DNA of 64,000 nucleotides from Pantoea sp050157905 (GCF_050157905.1 NZ_JBKIWZ010000001.1:3100001-3164000), one strand, 5' to 3'; shown: positions 8,711 through 18,514, counted from the first letter of the stretch. Numbers and translations are program-made. Notes: generated by a model not told the origin, from the sequence alone.

Positions 8711-10084
8711 TTACGCCAGACGCTGTTTTGCGTCATCGATAGCACGCGCGACCTGCTGCGGAGAGACACCGCCCTGGGCGTTACGCTTATCCAGACAGGA
8801 TTGCAGCGCCAGGATCGGATAGACATCCTCACCAATCACTGCGCTGTAGTGCTGCAGCGTCGCCAGCGGCAGTGCTTCCAGCGCCACACCCTCACCAATG
8901 GCGGCCACAACCACTTCGCCGACAATATGGTGCGCTTCACGGAACGGCACGCCTTTGGCAACCAGATAGTCCGCCAGCTCGGTAGAGTTTGCGTAACCCT
9001 GTTCGGCGGCTTCCTGGCAGCGCGGACGTTTAACCTGCAGGCCATCCAGCACCAGTACCGACATGTGCAGACAGTCGAGCCAGGTATCGAGCGCGTCGAA
9101 CAGGCCCTCTTTGTCTTCCTGCATATCCTTGTTGTACGCCAGCGGCAGGCCTTTCAGCGTCATCATCATCCCGGTCAGAGCGCCCTGCACACGGCCGCAC
9201 TTGCCGCGAATCAGCTCCAGCGCATCCGGATTTTTCTTCTGCGGCATCAGTGAGGAGCCGGAGGTCACTTTGTCTGACAGCTCAATAAAGCCCGCTTCGC
9301 CGGTATTGAAGAAAATCATATCTTCGGCAAAGCGCGACAGATGCACCATGCCGATCGCGGCATCGGAGAGCAGCTCCAGCACGTGGTCCCGGTCTGAAAC
9401 GGTGTCCAGACTGTTGCGCGTGGCAGAAGCAAAGCCCAGCCAGCCTGCCAGCTGCTGACGGTCGATCTCGTAAGCGGTACCGGCCAGTGCGCCACAGCCC
9501 AGCGGGCTGACATCCAGCCGCTTCAGCGTATCCTGCAGACGGCTCTCATCGCGCGCCAGCATTTCAACATAGGCGAGACACCAGTGCGCAAAGGTCACCG
9601 GCTGAGCACGCTGCAGGTGGGTGTAGCCCGGCATTACGGCATCCTGATTGGCTTCCGCCGTCACCACCAGCGCCTGCTGCAGATCGCGTGTCGCACCCAG
9701 CAGCGCCTCAATCTGCATCTTGCACCAGAGCTTCAGATCGGTGGCAACCTGATCGTTACGGCTACGGCCGGTGTGCAGTTTTTTGCCCAGTGCGCCGACC
9801 TTGTCGATCAGCTGCCCTTCCACCCAGCTGTGAATATCTTCGGCATCGCTCTGCAGGATCTGCTCAGGATTTTCACGCACATCCTGCAGTAACGTATTCA
9901 GGGCTGCTTCCAGCTGCTGCTGCTCATCCTGAGTCAGGACATTCACCGTCACCAGCGCTTTGGACCAGGCAACAGAGCCAATGATGTCCTGCTCTGCCAG
10001 GCGGTAATCGAAGCGCAGCGAGTCGTTGAACTGTTTGAAACGTTGATCCGCTGCCTGAGTAAACCGTCCACCCCAAAGTGCCAT
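8711..10084 (-). CDS. argH: argininosuccinate lyase
   Basis: Last step of arginine synthesis: splits argininosuccinate to arginine and fumarate. The 457-residue length equals E. coli ArgH. The fumarase/aspartase-superfamily signature GSSLMPQKKNPD is intact, as are TGRSRNDQVATD and the HLQRAQPVTF region. It is the last gene of argCBGH, separated from argG by 90 bp with two hairpins. Confidence 0.97.
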   Translation of the reverse strand: MALWGGRFTQAADQRFKQFNDSLRFDYRLAEQDIIGSVAWSKALVTVNVLTQDEQQQLEAALNTLLQDVRENPEQILQSDAEDIHSWVEGQLIDKVGALGKKLHTGRSRNDQVATDLKLWCKMQIEALLGATRDLQQALVVTAEANQDAVMPGYTHLQRAQPVTFAHWCLAYVEMLARDESRLQDTLKRLDVSPLGCGALAGTAYEIDRQQLAGWLGFASATRNSLDTVSDRDHVLELLSDAAIGMVHLSRFAEDMIFFNTGEAGFIELSDKVTSGSSLMPQKKNPDALELIRGKCGRVQGALTGMMMTLKGLPLAYNKDMQEDKEGLFDALDTWLDCLHMSVLVLDGLQVKRPRCQEAAEQGYANSTELADYLVAKGVPFREAHHIVGEVVVAAIGEGVALEALPLATLQHYSAVIGEDVYPILALQSCLDKRNAQGGVSPQQVARAIDDAKQRLA

Positions 10085-10114
10085 GTGAAAACTCCTCTGA
10101 ATCGTTAAACAAGA

Positions 10115-10168
10115 GGCGGCATAAATGCCGCCCCTGAAGTGAAACTGTGAGGCGGGGCGTATCCCGCC
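10115..10168. other. two GC-rich hairpins between argG and argH
   Basis: Two perfect inverted repeats lie in the 90-bp spacer: GGCGGCAT/ATGCCGCC at 10115-10132 and GGCGGG/CCCGCC at 10151-10168. Neither is followed by a T run on the minus strand, so they are more likely RNA stability or processing elements than full terminators. The function is an inference. Confidence 0.55.
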
Positions 10169-10174
10169 CGATAA

Positions 10175-11392
10175 TTACTTCTTCTGCTCGTTCAGGGCAC
10201 GGATGCGCGACGAGAGTGAGAACAGACGGATGAAGCCGCCTGCATGACGGTGATCGTAAACTTCGTCTTCGCCGAAGGTCGCGAACTCTTCTGAATAGAG
10301 GCTGTTTGCAGAACGCTTCTGCGTCGCGGTTGCATGGCCTTTGAACAGCTGCAGCACCACTTCACCGTTTACCTCTTCCGCCAGCGATTCGGCAGCCGCC
10401 TGAATCGACTTACGCAGCGGGGCGAACCAGCGGCCGTCATAGACGACGTAGGACATTTCGTGACCCAGCTGCTCACGCCATTTGAAGCTGTCGCGATCCA
10501 GAACCAGCTGCTCTACCGCACGCAGGGCGTTGATCATGATGGTGCCGCCAGGCGTTTCATAGCAGCCGCGCGATTTAATGCCGACCAGACGGTTTTCCAC
10601 GATATCGATACGGCCCACGCCATGCTTCGCGCCGAGCGCATTGAGTTTTTCCAGGCACTGGAACGGACTCATTTTTTCGCCGTTGACAGCCACAACCCGG
10701 CCTTTCTCTACGGTCACGGTCACCTCTTCAGGCTGATCGGGTGCCTCCAGCGGATCGACCGTCCAGACCCAGCAATCTTTGTTCGGTGCATTCGCCGGGC
10801 TTTCCAGCACGCCGCCTTCGGTGGAGATATGCCACGCGTTTTCGTCACGGCTGTAGATTTTTTCCAGCGATGCAGTCGTCGGGATGTTGCGCTCTTTCAG
10901 GTAGTCCAGCAGGGCTTCACGTGAACGCAGGTTCCACTCACGCCACGGTGCCACCACTTTCAGCTGCGGAGCCAGCGCGGTGTAGGTGGTTTCAAAACGC
11001 ACCTGGTCATTCCCTTTACCGGTTGCGCCGTGGCACAGTGCATCGGCACCCACTTTCAGCGCCAGCTCAACCTGCGCTTTCGCGATAATAGGACGCGCCA
11101 TTGAGGTACCCAGCAGGTAGGTGCCTTCGTACAGGGCACCGGTCTGCAGCACTGGATAGACATAGTCGCTGATGAACTCTTCACGCAGGTCAACGACGTG
11201 GCACTCCGAGGCGCCGGACTGCAGGGCTTTCTTCTCTACACCTTCCAGATCGCTGCGCTCCTGACCGATATCCGCGACAAAAGCGACCACTTCACAGCCA
11301 CCGTAGTTCTCTTTCAGCCATGGAATGATGGCTGACGTATCCAGACCGCCGGAGTAAGCCAGAACGATTTTTTTGATGTTTTGCGTTTGCAT
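10175..11392 (-). CDS. argG: argininosuccinate synthase (405-residue type)
   Basis: ATP-dependent ligase that joins citrulline and aspartate. The N-type ATP pyrophosphatase loop AYSGGLDTS is at residues 12-20. GATGKGNDQVRFE and SRGCYETPGGT are also family motifs. At 405 residues and in sequence this is the ArgG subtype found inside argCBGH operons of Yersinia, Serratia and Erwinia relatives. It is not the 447-residue E. coli type, which is encoded away from argCBH. It sits between argB and argH with 24 bp to argB. Confidence 0.96.
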   Translation of the reverse strand: MQTQNIKKIVLAYSGGLDTSAIIPWLKENYGGCEVVAFVADIGQERSDLEGVEKKALQSGASECHVVDLREEFISDYVYPVLQTGALYEGTYLLGTSMARPIIAKAQVELALKVGADALCHGATGKGNDQVRFETTYTALAPQLKVVAPWREWNLRSREALLDYLKERNIPTTASLEKIYSRDENAWHISTEGGVLESPANAPNKDCWVWTVDPLEAPDQPEEVTVTVEKGRVVAVNGEKMSPFQCLEKLNALGAKHGVGRIDIVENRLVGIKSRGCYETPGGTIMINALRAVEQLVLDRDSFKWREQLGHEMSYVVYDGRWFAPLRKSIQAAAESLAEEVNGEVVLQLFKGHATATQKRSANSLYSEEFATFGEDEVYDHRHAGGFIRLFSLSSRIRALNEQKK

Positions 11393-11416
11393 TTCGTAAT
11401 CCTTGAATCAGAGTCG

Positions 11417-12193
11417 TTAAGCGAGAATCCGGGTGCCAATCGACACGCCGTTAAACAGGTCAGGCAGCCGCTCGGCGTGACGCCAGCTGGCAATATCCAC
11501 CGGGCGGCCCAGGGTACGTGCCGCATCCAGCGCAGCGTGCACCTTCACAATCATGCCATCGGTGATAATGCCCTGGGTAATCAGCTGTTCAGCTTTATCG
11601 GCCGTCATCTCTTCAATGCGCTGGCCTTTACCGTCGAGAATACCACTGACGTCAGACAACAGTACCAAATCTGCGCCCAGCGTCGAGGCGAGTGCGGTCG
11701 CGGCCTGGTCGGCATTGACGTTCATCAGTTCACCACTGTCTGTAATACCGATTGAGCTGACTACGGGCAGATAACCGGCCGCCAGCAGGGTGTTCAGCAG
11801 GGCCGGATCGCCCGGCATCGCGTGGCCGACATGACCAAGCTCTTCGTCAAACGGCGTGACATTGACGATACCCGAATCACCCAGGCAGAGGCCAACCGCG
11901 TTGATGCCTGATTTTTTGGCCCAGGCCAGCAGCGTTTTGTTGGCGGTTCCTGCCAGCGCACCGGTAATAATGTCGATCTGGTCGGCAGGCGTCACGCGCA
12001 GGCCGTTTTTCTTCATCACCGGCAGCGCCAGCTTTTTCATCAGTTCGTCCACCAGGCAACCGCCGCCGTGGACGATGATCAGCGGACGCTGGTGCGCGCT
12101 GCGCCAGGTCAGCAGCGCGTCAAACAGGCGAGCCAGCGCTTCTTCGCTGTCTAACAGCACACCGCCCAGCTTGATAATCAATGGATTGGTCAT
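11417..12193 (-). CDS. argB: N-acetylglutamate kinase
   Basis: Phosphorylates N-acetylglutamate, the second step of arginine synthesis, in the cytoplasm. The 258-residue protein has the amino-acid kinase glycine loops KLGGVLL and VHGGGCLVDEL and the NVNADQAA region. The length equals E. coli ArgB. It is second in the operon, 14 bp after argC. Confidence 0.97.
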   Translation of the reverse strand: MTNPLIIKLGGVLLDSEEALARLFDALLTWRSAHQRPLIIVHGGGCLVDELMKKLALPVMKKNGLRVTPADQIDIITGALAGTANKTLLAWAKKSGINAVGLCLGDSGIVNVTPFDEELGHVGHAMPGDPALLNTLLAAGYLPVVSSIGITDSGELMNVNADQAATALASTLGADLVLLSDVSGILDGKGQRIEEMTADKAEQLITQGIITDGMIVKVHAALDAARTLGRPVDIASWRHAERLPDLFNGVSIGTRILA

Positions 12194-12207
12194 GGTTTAG
12201 TTATCCG

Positions 12208-13212
12208 TTAAATCAGTGACTGCGTTTCAGGGAAGCCGAACCGGATGTTCAGGCACTGTACCGCCTGCGATGCCGCGCCTTTCAGCAGATTGTCTTCGGC
12301 GGCCACCACAATCAGATGCTCGCCCTGCATCTCAAAACCGATATCGCAGAAGGGCTGGCCCACCACGGCTTTCAGCGCCGGTACGCCCTGCTCATAGAGC
12401 CGCACCAGCGGTTTATCATCATAGGCGCGATGGAAAACAGCGGCGACATCGTCACGGCTGACGCCCGCTTTCAGACGGCAGGTAATGGTCGCCAGAATAC
12501 CGCGCGGGAAGCTCCCCAGATGCGGCGTGAAGATCACAGGTGTGCCGAGGTGTGCAACAATTTCCGGATGATGACGATGATTGAACAGACCGTAAGGCTG
12601 CAGGCTGACCTCGCAGAAGCTGGTGCCGACATTGGCTTTACGTCCGGCGCCGCTCACGCCGCTGGTGGCGTTGATAACCGGCCACTGCGCATCGTTTAAC
12701 AGCCCGGCTTCCACCAGCGGCTTCAGCGCCAGCTGAGCGGCGGTCGGGTAGCAGCCAGGCACGGCCACCAGCTGCGCCTGCTGAATCTTCGCGTGCTGAT
12801 ATTCCGCCAGACCGTAAACGGCCTTATCCAGCCACTCGCTATGCTGATGGGTGAAGCCATAGAAGCGGGTGTAGAAATCAGCGTCGTTGACGCGGAACGC
12901 GCCCGACAGGTCAAAGACCACACAACCAGCCTTGAGAAATTCCGGGGCCAGATCGTGGCTGACTTCATGGGCGGTCGCCAGGAATACCACATCCACTTTG
13001 TCAGCCCACTCCGCCGCGCTGCCGAGCGGCTGCAGTGGAAGATCCACCACGCCCTTCAGCTGCGGATGAAGGTCGGACAGGCGCTTACCGGCATCAGGGC
13101 TTTGCGCGGAAACCGCCAAAGCGGTTATGTTGATATGTGGATGACGATTCAGGAAGGTGGCAAGCTCAACACCAGCGTAACCACTGGCACCAACGATCAG
13201 CGTATTCAACAT
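12208..13212 (-). CDS. argC: N-acetyl-gamma-glutamyl-phosphate reductase
   Basis: NADPH-dependent reductase for the third arginine step. The start at 13212 (MLNTLIVGASGYAG) gives 334 residues, the E. coli length; the frame is open further upstream without family similarity. The NADP loop GASGYAG is near the start and the catalytic cysteine lies in AVPGCYPTAAQL. It is first gene of argCBGH, divergent from argE across a shared operator. Confidence 0.97.
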   Translation of the reverse strand: MLNTLIVGASGYAGVELATFLNRHPHINITALAVSAQSPDAGKRLSDLHPQLKGVVDLPLQPLGSAAEWADKVDVVFLATAHEVSHDLAPEFLKAGCVVFDLSGAFRVNDADFYTRFYGFTHQHSEWLDKAVYGLAEYQHAKIQQAQLVAVPGCYPTAAQLALKPLVEAGLLNDAQWPVINATSGVSGAGRKANVGTSFCEVSLQPYGLFNHRHHPEIVAHLGTPVIFTPHLGSFPRGILATITCRLKAGVSRDDVAAVFHRAYDDKPLVRLYEQGVPALKAVVGQPFCDIGFEMQGEHLIVVAAEDNLLKGAASQAVQCLNIRFGFPETQSLI

Positions 13213-13315
13213 CAGGCTGTAACCCTTTTTACAGTCGCACGTTCCGGGTCGCGGCCTTGCCCCGTTACCCACCCTGTCATCTGCAGCGATTTAAGGTTCC
13301 CTTGCAGAGGACGTT

Positions 13316-13358
13316 AATGTATTTTTATTCACTATTACTGCATGAATATGGATACATC
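13316..13358. promoter_or_regulatory. ArgR operator (two ARG boxes) between argC and argE
   Basis: Two boxes resembling the ARG consensus (TGAAT-N4-ATTCA) are visible: core TGTATTTTTATTCA at 13318-13331 and TGAATATGGATACA at 13343-13356. The E. coli argE-argCBH operator is recalled as nearly the same sequence and spacing. ArgR with arginine should repress both divergent promoters from here. Confidence 0.88.
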
Positions 13359-13379
13359 CTAACCCAAGGACCGCCAACA

Positions 13380-14528
13380 GTGAAGACAAAATTACCGCCT
13401 TTTATTGAACTGTACAGCCAGTTAATTGCCACACCGTCGATCAGCGCAACCGATGCCGCACTGGATCAGAGTAATGAAACTTTAATCAATTTGCTGGCAG
13501 GCTGGTTCCGCGACCTGAGCTTCAGCGTTGAAGTGCAGCCGGTGCCGGGAACGCGCAATAAATTTAACATGCTGGCGCGCACCGGTAGCGGCGCGGGCGG
13601 CCTGCTGCTGGCCGGTCATACTGACACTGTGCCCTTTGATGATGGCCGCTGGACACGCGATCCCTTTACCCTGACCGAACACGACAACAAGCTCTATGGT
13701 CTGGGCACCGCCGATATGAAAGGGTTTTTCGCCTTTATTCTCGATACGCTGCGCGATGTGGATGTCAGTACCCTCAGTAAGCCGCTCTACATCCTCGCCA
13801 CGGCGGATGAAGAAACGACAATGGCCGGGGCCAAATATTTTTCTGAATCGACGCAGCTGCGCCCTGACTGCGCCATCATTGGCGAGCCGACCTCACTTAA
13901 GCCGGTTCGCGCGCACAAAGGCCATCTGTCGAACGTGATCCGTATCGAAGGCAAATCGGGCCACTCCAGCGACCCGGCCCGGGGCGTTAATGCCATCGAG
14001 CTGATGCATGAGTCGATCACCCACCTGATGCAGCTCCGCACAACGCTGCAGGAGCGCTATCACCATGATGGCTTTGCGATTCCCTACCCCACCATGAATT
14101 TCGGTCATATTCATGGCGGGGATGCGGCGAACCGTATCTGCGCCTGCTGTGAGCTGCACATGGATATTCGTCCGCTACCGGGTCTGTCGCTGGGCGATCT
14201 CGATGGACTGCTGAATGAGGCGCTGGCCCCGGTCAGCGCCCGCTGGCCAGGTCGCGTTACCGTGGCCGAGCTGCATCCACCGATTCCGGGGTATGAGTGT
14301 CCGGCAAATCATGAGCTGGTCAGTGTGGTCGAGAAACTGCTGGGTACCCCTACCGAAATCGTCAACTACTGCACCGAAGCGCCATTTATTCAGCAACTCT
14401 GTCCAACGCTGGTACTGGGGCCAGGTTCAATCAATCAGGCGCATCAGCCAGATGAGTTTATCGATACGGCATTTATTAAGCCGACACGGGCGCTTATCAG
14501 TCAGGTTGTACAGCATTTTTGTCGCTGA
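13380..14528 (+). CDS. argE: acetylornithine deacetylase
   Basis: Metal-dependent M20-family amidohydrolase that releases ornithine from N-acetylornithine. A GTG start at 13380 is chosen: it has AAGGA 9 bp upstream, begins VKTKLPPFIE like E. coli MKNKLPPFIE, and gives 382 residues. The open frame continues upstream through the ARG boxes, which cannot be coding. Metal ligands His80 and Asp82 are in GHTDTVPF. The acid pair is in TADEETTMAG, and SGHSSDPARGVNA marks the dimerisation domain. Confidence 0.96.
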   Translation: MKTKLPPFIELYSQLIATPSISATDAALDQSNETLINLLAGWFRDLSFSVEVQPVPGTRNKFNMLARTGSGAGGLLLAGHTDTVPFDDGRWTRDPFTLTEHDNKLYGLGTADMKGFFAFILDTLRDVDVSTLSKPLYILATADEETTMAGAKYFSESTQLRPDCAIIGEPTSLKPVRAHKGHLSNVIRIEGKSGHSSDPARGVNAIELMHESITHLMQLRTTLQERYHHDGFAIPYPTMNFGHIHGGDAANRICACCELHMDIRPLPGLSLGDLDGLLNEALAPVSARWPGRVTVAELHPPIPGYECPANHELVSVVEKLLGTPTEIVNYCTEAPFIQQLCPTLVLGPGSINQAHQPDEFIDTAFIKPTRALISQVVQHFCR

Positions 14529-14540
14529 TTGACATCAGAT

Positions 14541-14576
14541 GGGGCATTTCACTGCAATAACAGCAAAATGCCCCTT
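14541..14576 (+). terminator. probable argE terminator
   Basis: Stem GGGGCATTT (14541-14549) with AAATGCCCC (14566-14574), 16-base loop and only a weak T tail. It lies 12 bp after the argE stop. Confidence 0.5.
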
Positions 14577-14881
14577 CATTCTGCGGGATTTAACAATAAG
14601 TATAACTTATCCCGCTTCACGCCCGATAAATACTAATGATTCCCGTTATTTAGCCGCGACTTCGTCCCACTTTATCTCATTTGACGAATGCAACATTACG
14701 TGGCTAGATGAAAGACGATGTTATGCCCACCGGGTGATTATCCAGAACGTTTCAGAAAGCGGACAGGCGGCAACGGTGGTGGTTCCTCCTCAGCATACCG
14801 GGAGCACCACGTTGCTGATTTTCGGCTGCCTGAAAGGTCGGGTGTAGAAGTTTTTCAAGACGATAAGGGTGTCAGGGTCCA
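14577..14881 (+). other. ppc upstream region, no gene seen
   Basis: About 305 bp between the argE hairpin and ppc. A short open frame crosses it (to 14847) but has no family resemblance, no good ribosome site and a start inside the argE terminator. I take the region as the ppc promoter and leader. I found no clear operator. Confidence 0.6.
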
Positions 14882-17533
14882 ATGAACGAACAATATTCCG
14901 CAATGCGAAGTAATGTCAGTATGCTCGGCAAACTGCTCGGGGATACGATTAAGGATGCACTGGGCGAGAACATCCTCGACCAGGTGGAAACCATCCGTAA
15001 GCTCTCCAAGTCATCCCGCGCAGGCAATGACACTCATCGTAAAGAACTGCTCAATACGCTGCAGAACCTTTCCAACGAAGAGCTTCTGCCAGTGGCGCGC
15101 GCGTTCAGCCAGTTCCTTAATCTGACCAACGTGGCCGAGCAGTATCAGACTATCTCGCAGAGTGGCGAGGGTGAAAACCATCCTGAACTGCTGAAAAAGA
15201 CCTTTGATACCCTGAAGCAGCAGAAAGATATTCGCGAAAGCGACATCCTGGCGGCGATTGAGTCGCTGTCACTGGAGCTGGTGCTGACTGCCCACCCGAC
15301 CGAAATCACCCGCCGTACGCTGATCCATAAGCTGGTTGAGGTCAACAGCTGCCTGAAACAGCTCGACCATAGCGACGTCTCCGACTACGAACGTAATCAG
15401 ATTATGCGCCGTCTGCGCCAGCTGGTTGCCCAGGCATGGCACACCGATGAGATCCGGAAATATCGTCCTACCCCGATCGACGAAGCGAAATGGGGCTTTG
15501 CCGTAGTGGAAAACAGTCTGTGGGAAGGCGTCCCCGCCTTCCTGCGTGAGCTGAACGAGCAGGTCGAAGAGGCCTTCGACATTAAGCTGCCGGTCGATTT
15601 CGTGCCGGTGCAGTTCACCTCATGGATGGGCGGTGACCGCGACGGTAACCCGAATGTTACGGCGTCAATTACCCGTCACGTCATGCAACTGAGCCGCTGG
15701 AAAGCCACTGACCTGTTCCTGCGCGACATCGGCGTCCTGATCTCTGAGCTGTCGATGTCAGAGTGCAGCGACGAGATCCGCGAGCTCAGCGGCGATCCGG
15801 AAGCACTGGAACCCTATCGTGTGATCCTGAAACGCCTGCGCAGCCAGCTGATGAGCACCCAGTCGTTCCTGGAGCATCGCCTGAAAGGGGAACGTCTGCC
15901 GCGTCCGGCCGATCTGCTGGTCTCCAACAACCAGCTGTGGGATCCGCTGTTCGCCATCTATCAGTCCCTGCAGAAGTGCGGCATGGGCATCATCGCCAAC
16001 GGCCAGCTGCTTGATACGCTGCGCCGCGTGAAATGTTTCGGCGTGCCGCTGGTGCGTATCGATCTGCGCCAGGAGAGCACCCGTCACACCGAAGCGATTG
16101 CGGAAGCGACCCGCTATCTGGGCCTGGGCGACTACGAGAGCTGGTCCGAAGCGGACAAGCAGGCCTTCCTGATCCGCGAACTGAACTCCAAACGGCCACT
16201 GCTGCCCCGCAACTGGGAACCCAGCGATGAGACACGCGAAGTGCTGGAAACCTGTCGCGTTGCGGCCGAAGCGCCACAGGGCTCTATCGCCGCCTACGTG
16301 ATTTCGATGGCGAAAACCCCGTCTGACGTGCTGGCCGTTCATCTGCTGCTGAAAGAAGCCGGTATCGGCTATGCGATGCCGGTGGCCCCGCTTTTCGAAA
16401 CGCTGGATGACCTGAACAACGCGAACGATGTCATGAGCCAGCTGCTGAGCATCGACTGGTATCGCGGCTTTATTCAGGGCAAACAGATGGTGATGATTGG
16501 TTACTCTGACTCGGCGAAAGACGCCGGTGTCATGGCTGCCAGCTGGGCCCAGTATCAGGCGCAGGATGCCCTGATCAAAACCTGCGAGAAAGCCGGGATC
16601 TCCCTGACCCTGTTCCACGGACGCGGCGGCAGCATTGGCCGTGGCGGTGCACCTGCGCATGCGGCACTGCTGTCGCAACCGCCGGGCAGCCTGCGTGGCG
16701 GTCTGCGCGTGACCGAACAGGGCGAGATGATCCGCTTTAAATATGGTTTGCCTGAAGTGACCATCGCCAGCCTGTCGCTCTACACCGGTGCGATTCTGGA
16801 AGCGAACCTGATGCCGCCGCCCGAGCCAAAACGCGAATGGCGTGACATCATGAATCAGCTCTCGGCTGACTCCTGTGCGATGTATCGCGGTTACGTGCGT
16901 GAAAATGCTGACTTCGTACCCTATTTCCGTTCGGCTACGCCGGAACAGGAACTGGGCAAACTGCCGCTGGGCTCGCGTCCGGCCAAACGCCGGCCAACCG
17001 GTGGCGTGGAGTCGCTGCGTGCTATTCCATGGATCTTTGCCTGGACGCAGAACCGCCTGATGCTGCCCGCGTGGCTGGGTGCCGGTGCGGCCCTGCAGCA
17101 GGCGATGGCGGCAGGCCATCAGGATCAGCTGGAAGCGATGTGCCGCGACTGGCCTTTCTTCTCTACCCGTCTGGGAATGCTGGAGATGGTCTTCTCGAAA
17201 GCGGACCTGTGGCTGGCGGAATACTATGACCAGCGCCTGGTCGATAAATCACTCTGGCCGCTGGGCAAACAGCTGCGTGACCAGCTTGATGCGGATATTA
17301 AAGCGGTGCTGACCATCGCCAACGACTCACATCTGATGGCTGACCAGCCGTGGATTGCCGAGTCGATCGCGCTGCGTAACGTCTATACCGATCCGCTTAA
17401 CGTCCTGCAGGCAGAACTGCTGCACCGTTCACGTGCCCAGGAAGCGCGGGGCGAAGAGCCGGATGCCCGCGTGGAGCAGGCACTGATGGTCACCATCGCC
17501 GGTGTAGCCGCCGGGATGCGTAACACCGGTTAA
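14882..17533 (+). CDS. ppc: phosphoenolpyruvate carboxylase
   Basis: Anaplerotic enzyme that carboxylates PEP to oxaloacetate to refill the TCA cycle. The 883 residues equal E. coli Ppc. The catalytic motifs VLTAHPTEITRRT (with the catalytic His near 138), GGDRDGNPNVT, FHGRGGSIGRGGAPAH (mobile loop) and RPTGGVESLRAIPWIFAW are all intact, and the protein ends in the conserved RNTG. It is a single gene with a strong terminator. Confidence 0.98.
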   Translation: MNEQYSAMRSNVSMLGKLLGDTIKDALGENILDQVETIRKLSKSSRAGNDTHRKELLNTLQNLSNEELLPVARAFSQFLNLTNVAEQYQTISQSGEGENHPELLKKTFDTLKQQKDIRESDILAAIESLSLELVLTAHPTEITRRTLIHKLVEVNSCLKQLDHSDVSDYERNQIMRRLRQLVAQAWHTDEIRKYRPTPIDEAKWGFAVVENSLWEGVPAFLRELNEQVEEAFDIKLPVDFVPVQFTSWMGGDRDGNPNVTASITRHVMQLSRWKATDLFLRDIGVLISELSMSECSDEIRELSGDPEALEPYRVILKRLRSQLMSTQSFLEHRLKGERLPRPADLLVSNNQLWDPLFAIYQSLQKCGMGIIANGQLLDTLRRVKCFGVPLVRIDLRQESTRHTEAIAEATRYLGLGDYESWSEADKQAFLIRELNSKRPLLPRNWEPSDETREVLETCRVAAEAPQGSIAAYVISMAKTPSDVLAVHLLLKEAGIGYAMPVAPLFETLDDLNNANDVMSQLLSIDWYRGFIQGKQMVMIGYSDSAKDAGVMAASWAQYQAQDALIKTCEKAGISLTLFHGRGGSIGRGGAPAHAALLSQPPGSLRGGLRVTEQGEMIRFKYGLPEVTIASLSLYTGAILEANLMPPPEPKREWRDIMNQLSADSCAMYRGYVRENADFVPYFRSATPEQELGKLPLGSRPAKRRPTGGVESLRAIPWIFAWTQNRLMLPAWLGAGAALQQAMAAGHQDQLEAMCRDWPFFSTRLGMLEMVFSKADLWLAEYYDQRLVDKSLWPLGKQLRDQLDADIKAVLTIANDSHLMADQPWIAESIALRNVYTDPLNVLQAELLHRSRAQEARGEEPDARVEQALMVTIAGVAAGMRNTG

Positions 17534-17565
17534 CCCGGCGCTGACAGAGGTCGGCGACGTGTGAT

Positions 17566-17594
17566 AAAAAAGTCGGGCCATGCCCGACTTTTTT
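17566..17594. terminator. bidirectional terminator between ppc and metF
   Basis: A 13-bp stem with CAT loop (arms 17566-17578 and 17582-17594), six A on one side and six T on the other, so it can terminate both ppc and convergent metF. Confidence 0.92.
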
Positions 17595-17614
17595 ATTGTC
17601 TGCGGGCAGGGCGA

Positions 17615-18514
17615 TTACGCTGCGGCAGCGGCAGGCCGGACGCCCAGGGTGTGGCAGATGGCGTAACTCATTTCGGCCCGGTTCAGCGTGTAGAAGTGAA
17701 AATCTTTTACCCCTTCGCGCGACAGAATTTTCACCATATCCATGGCGATATTGGCCCCCACCATTTTGCGCGTTTCCGGATCATTATCCAGCCCGGCAAA
17801 CATTGCATGCATCCAGCCCGGTACACGCACATTGGTCAGTGTGGCAAAGCGTTGCAGCTGCCGGAAATTGGAAACCGGCAGGATGCCTGGCACGATTTCC
17901 ACATCAATGCCGGTCGCCACACAGCGATCGCGAAAACGTAAATAGCTTTCGACATCGAAGAAGAACTGGGTAATCGCCCGGCTGGCGCCCGCATCAATTT
18001 TACGCTTCAGGTTAATCAGGTCGGCCTGGGCGCTTTTTGCTTCAGGATGGACTTCCGGGTAAGCAGCAACGGAGATATCAAACTCTCCAACCTGTTTTAG
18101 CAGCGACACCAGATCGCTGCCATACATCTCCGGTTTGCCACTGCCGGGCGGCAGATCGCCGCGCAGCGCCACAATATGACGGATGCCGTTGTTCCAGTAA
18201 TCCTGAGCGATGGCGCGCAGCGCTTCACGCGTGGCATCGACACAGGTCAGATGGGGCGCCGCCTCCAGACCGGTCCGATCTTTAATGCCTTTGATAATGC
18301 TGTGGGTGCGGTCGCGTTCCCCGGAGTTCGCGCCGTAGGTCACCGAAACGAATTTCGGCTTCAGGCTGCTCAGGCGATCGATGGAACTCCACAGCGTCTC
18401 TTCCATTTCGTGAGTACGCGGCGGAAAGAACTCGAAAGAGACATTAATTTGCCCGTTCAGCTCTGCCAGGCTCTGGTTTAGCGCTTCGCGCTGATTCGCA
18501 TGAAAGAAACTCAT
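17615..18514 (-). CDS. metF: 5,10-methylenetetrahydrofolate reductase
   Basis: FAD enzyme that makes 5-methyl-THF, the methyl donor for homocysteine. The 299-residue TIM barrel carries the catalytic FEFFPPR motif (Glu28), DLPPGSGKPE and PGILPVSNF. It is nearly collinear with E. coli MetF (296). MetJ boxes lie just upstream at 18547-18578. A terminator separates it from metL, so it is its own unit, and it converges on ppc. Confidence 0.97.
   Translation of the reverse strand: MSFFHANQREALNQSLAELNGQINVSFEFFPPRTHEMEETLWSSIDRLSSLKPKFVSVTYGANSGERDRTHSIIKGIKDRTGLEAAPHLTCVDATREALRAIAQDYWNNGIRHIVALRGDLPPGSGKPEMYGSDLVSLLKQVGEFDISVAAYPEVHPEAKSAQADLINLKRKIDAGASRAITQFFFDVESYLRFRDRCVATGIDVEIVPGILPVSNFRQLQRFATLTNVRVPGWMHAMFAGLDNDPETRKMVGANIAMDMVKILSREGVKDFHFYTLNRAEMSYAICHTLGVRPAAAAA

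Noticed and set aside
14539..14847. 102-codon open frame between argE and ppc
   Set aside because: It starts in the argE terminator, has no ribosome site and no recognisable family; the region is better read as the ppc leader.
15758..17119. Long minus-strand open frame (453 codons) inside ppc
   Set aside because: Antisense shadow of a highly conserved gene with strong codon bias; its product is His/Arg/Gln-rich with no domain. The same applies to 5472-6347, 23958-24782 and 33030-34268.
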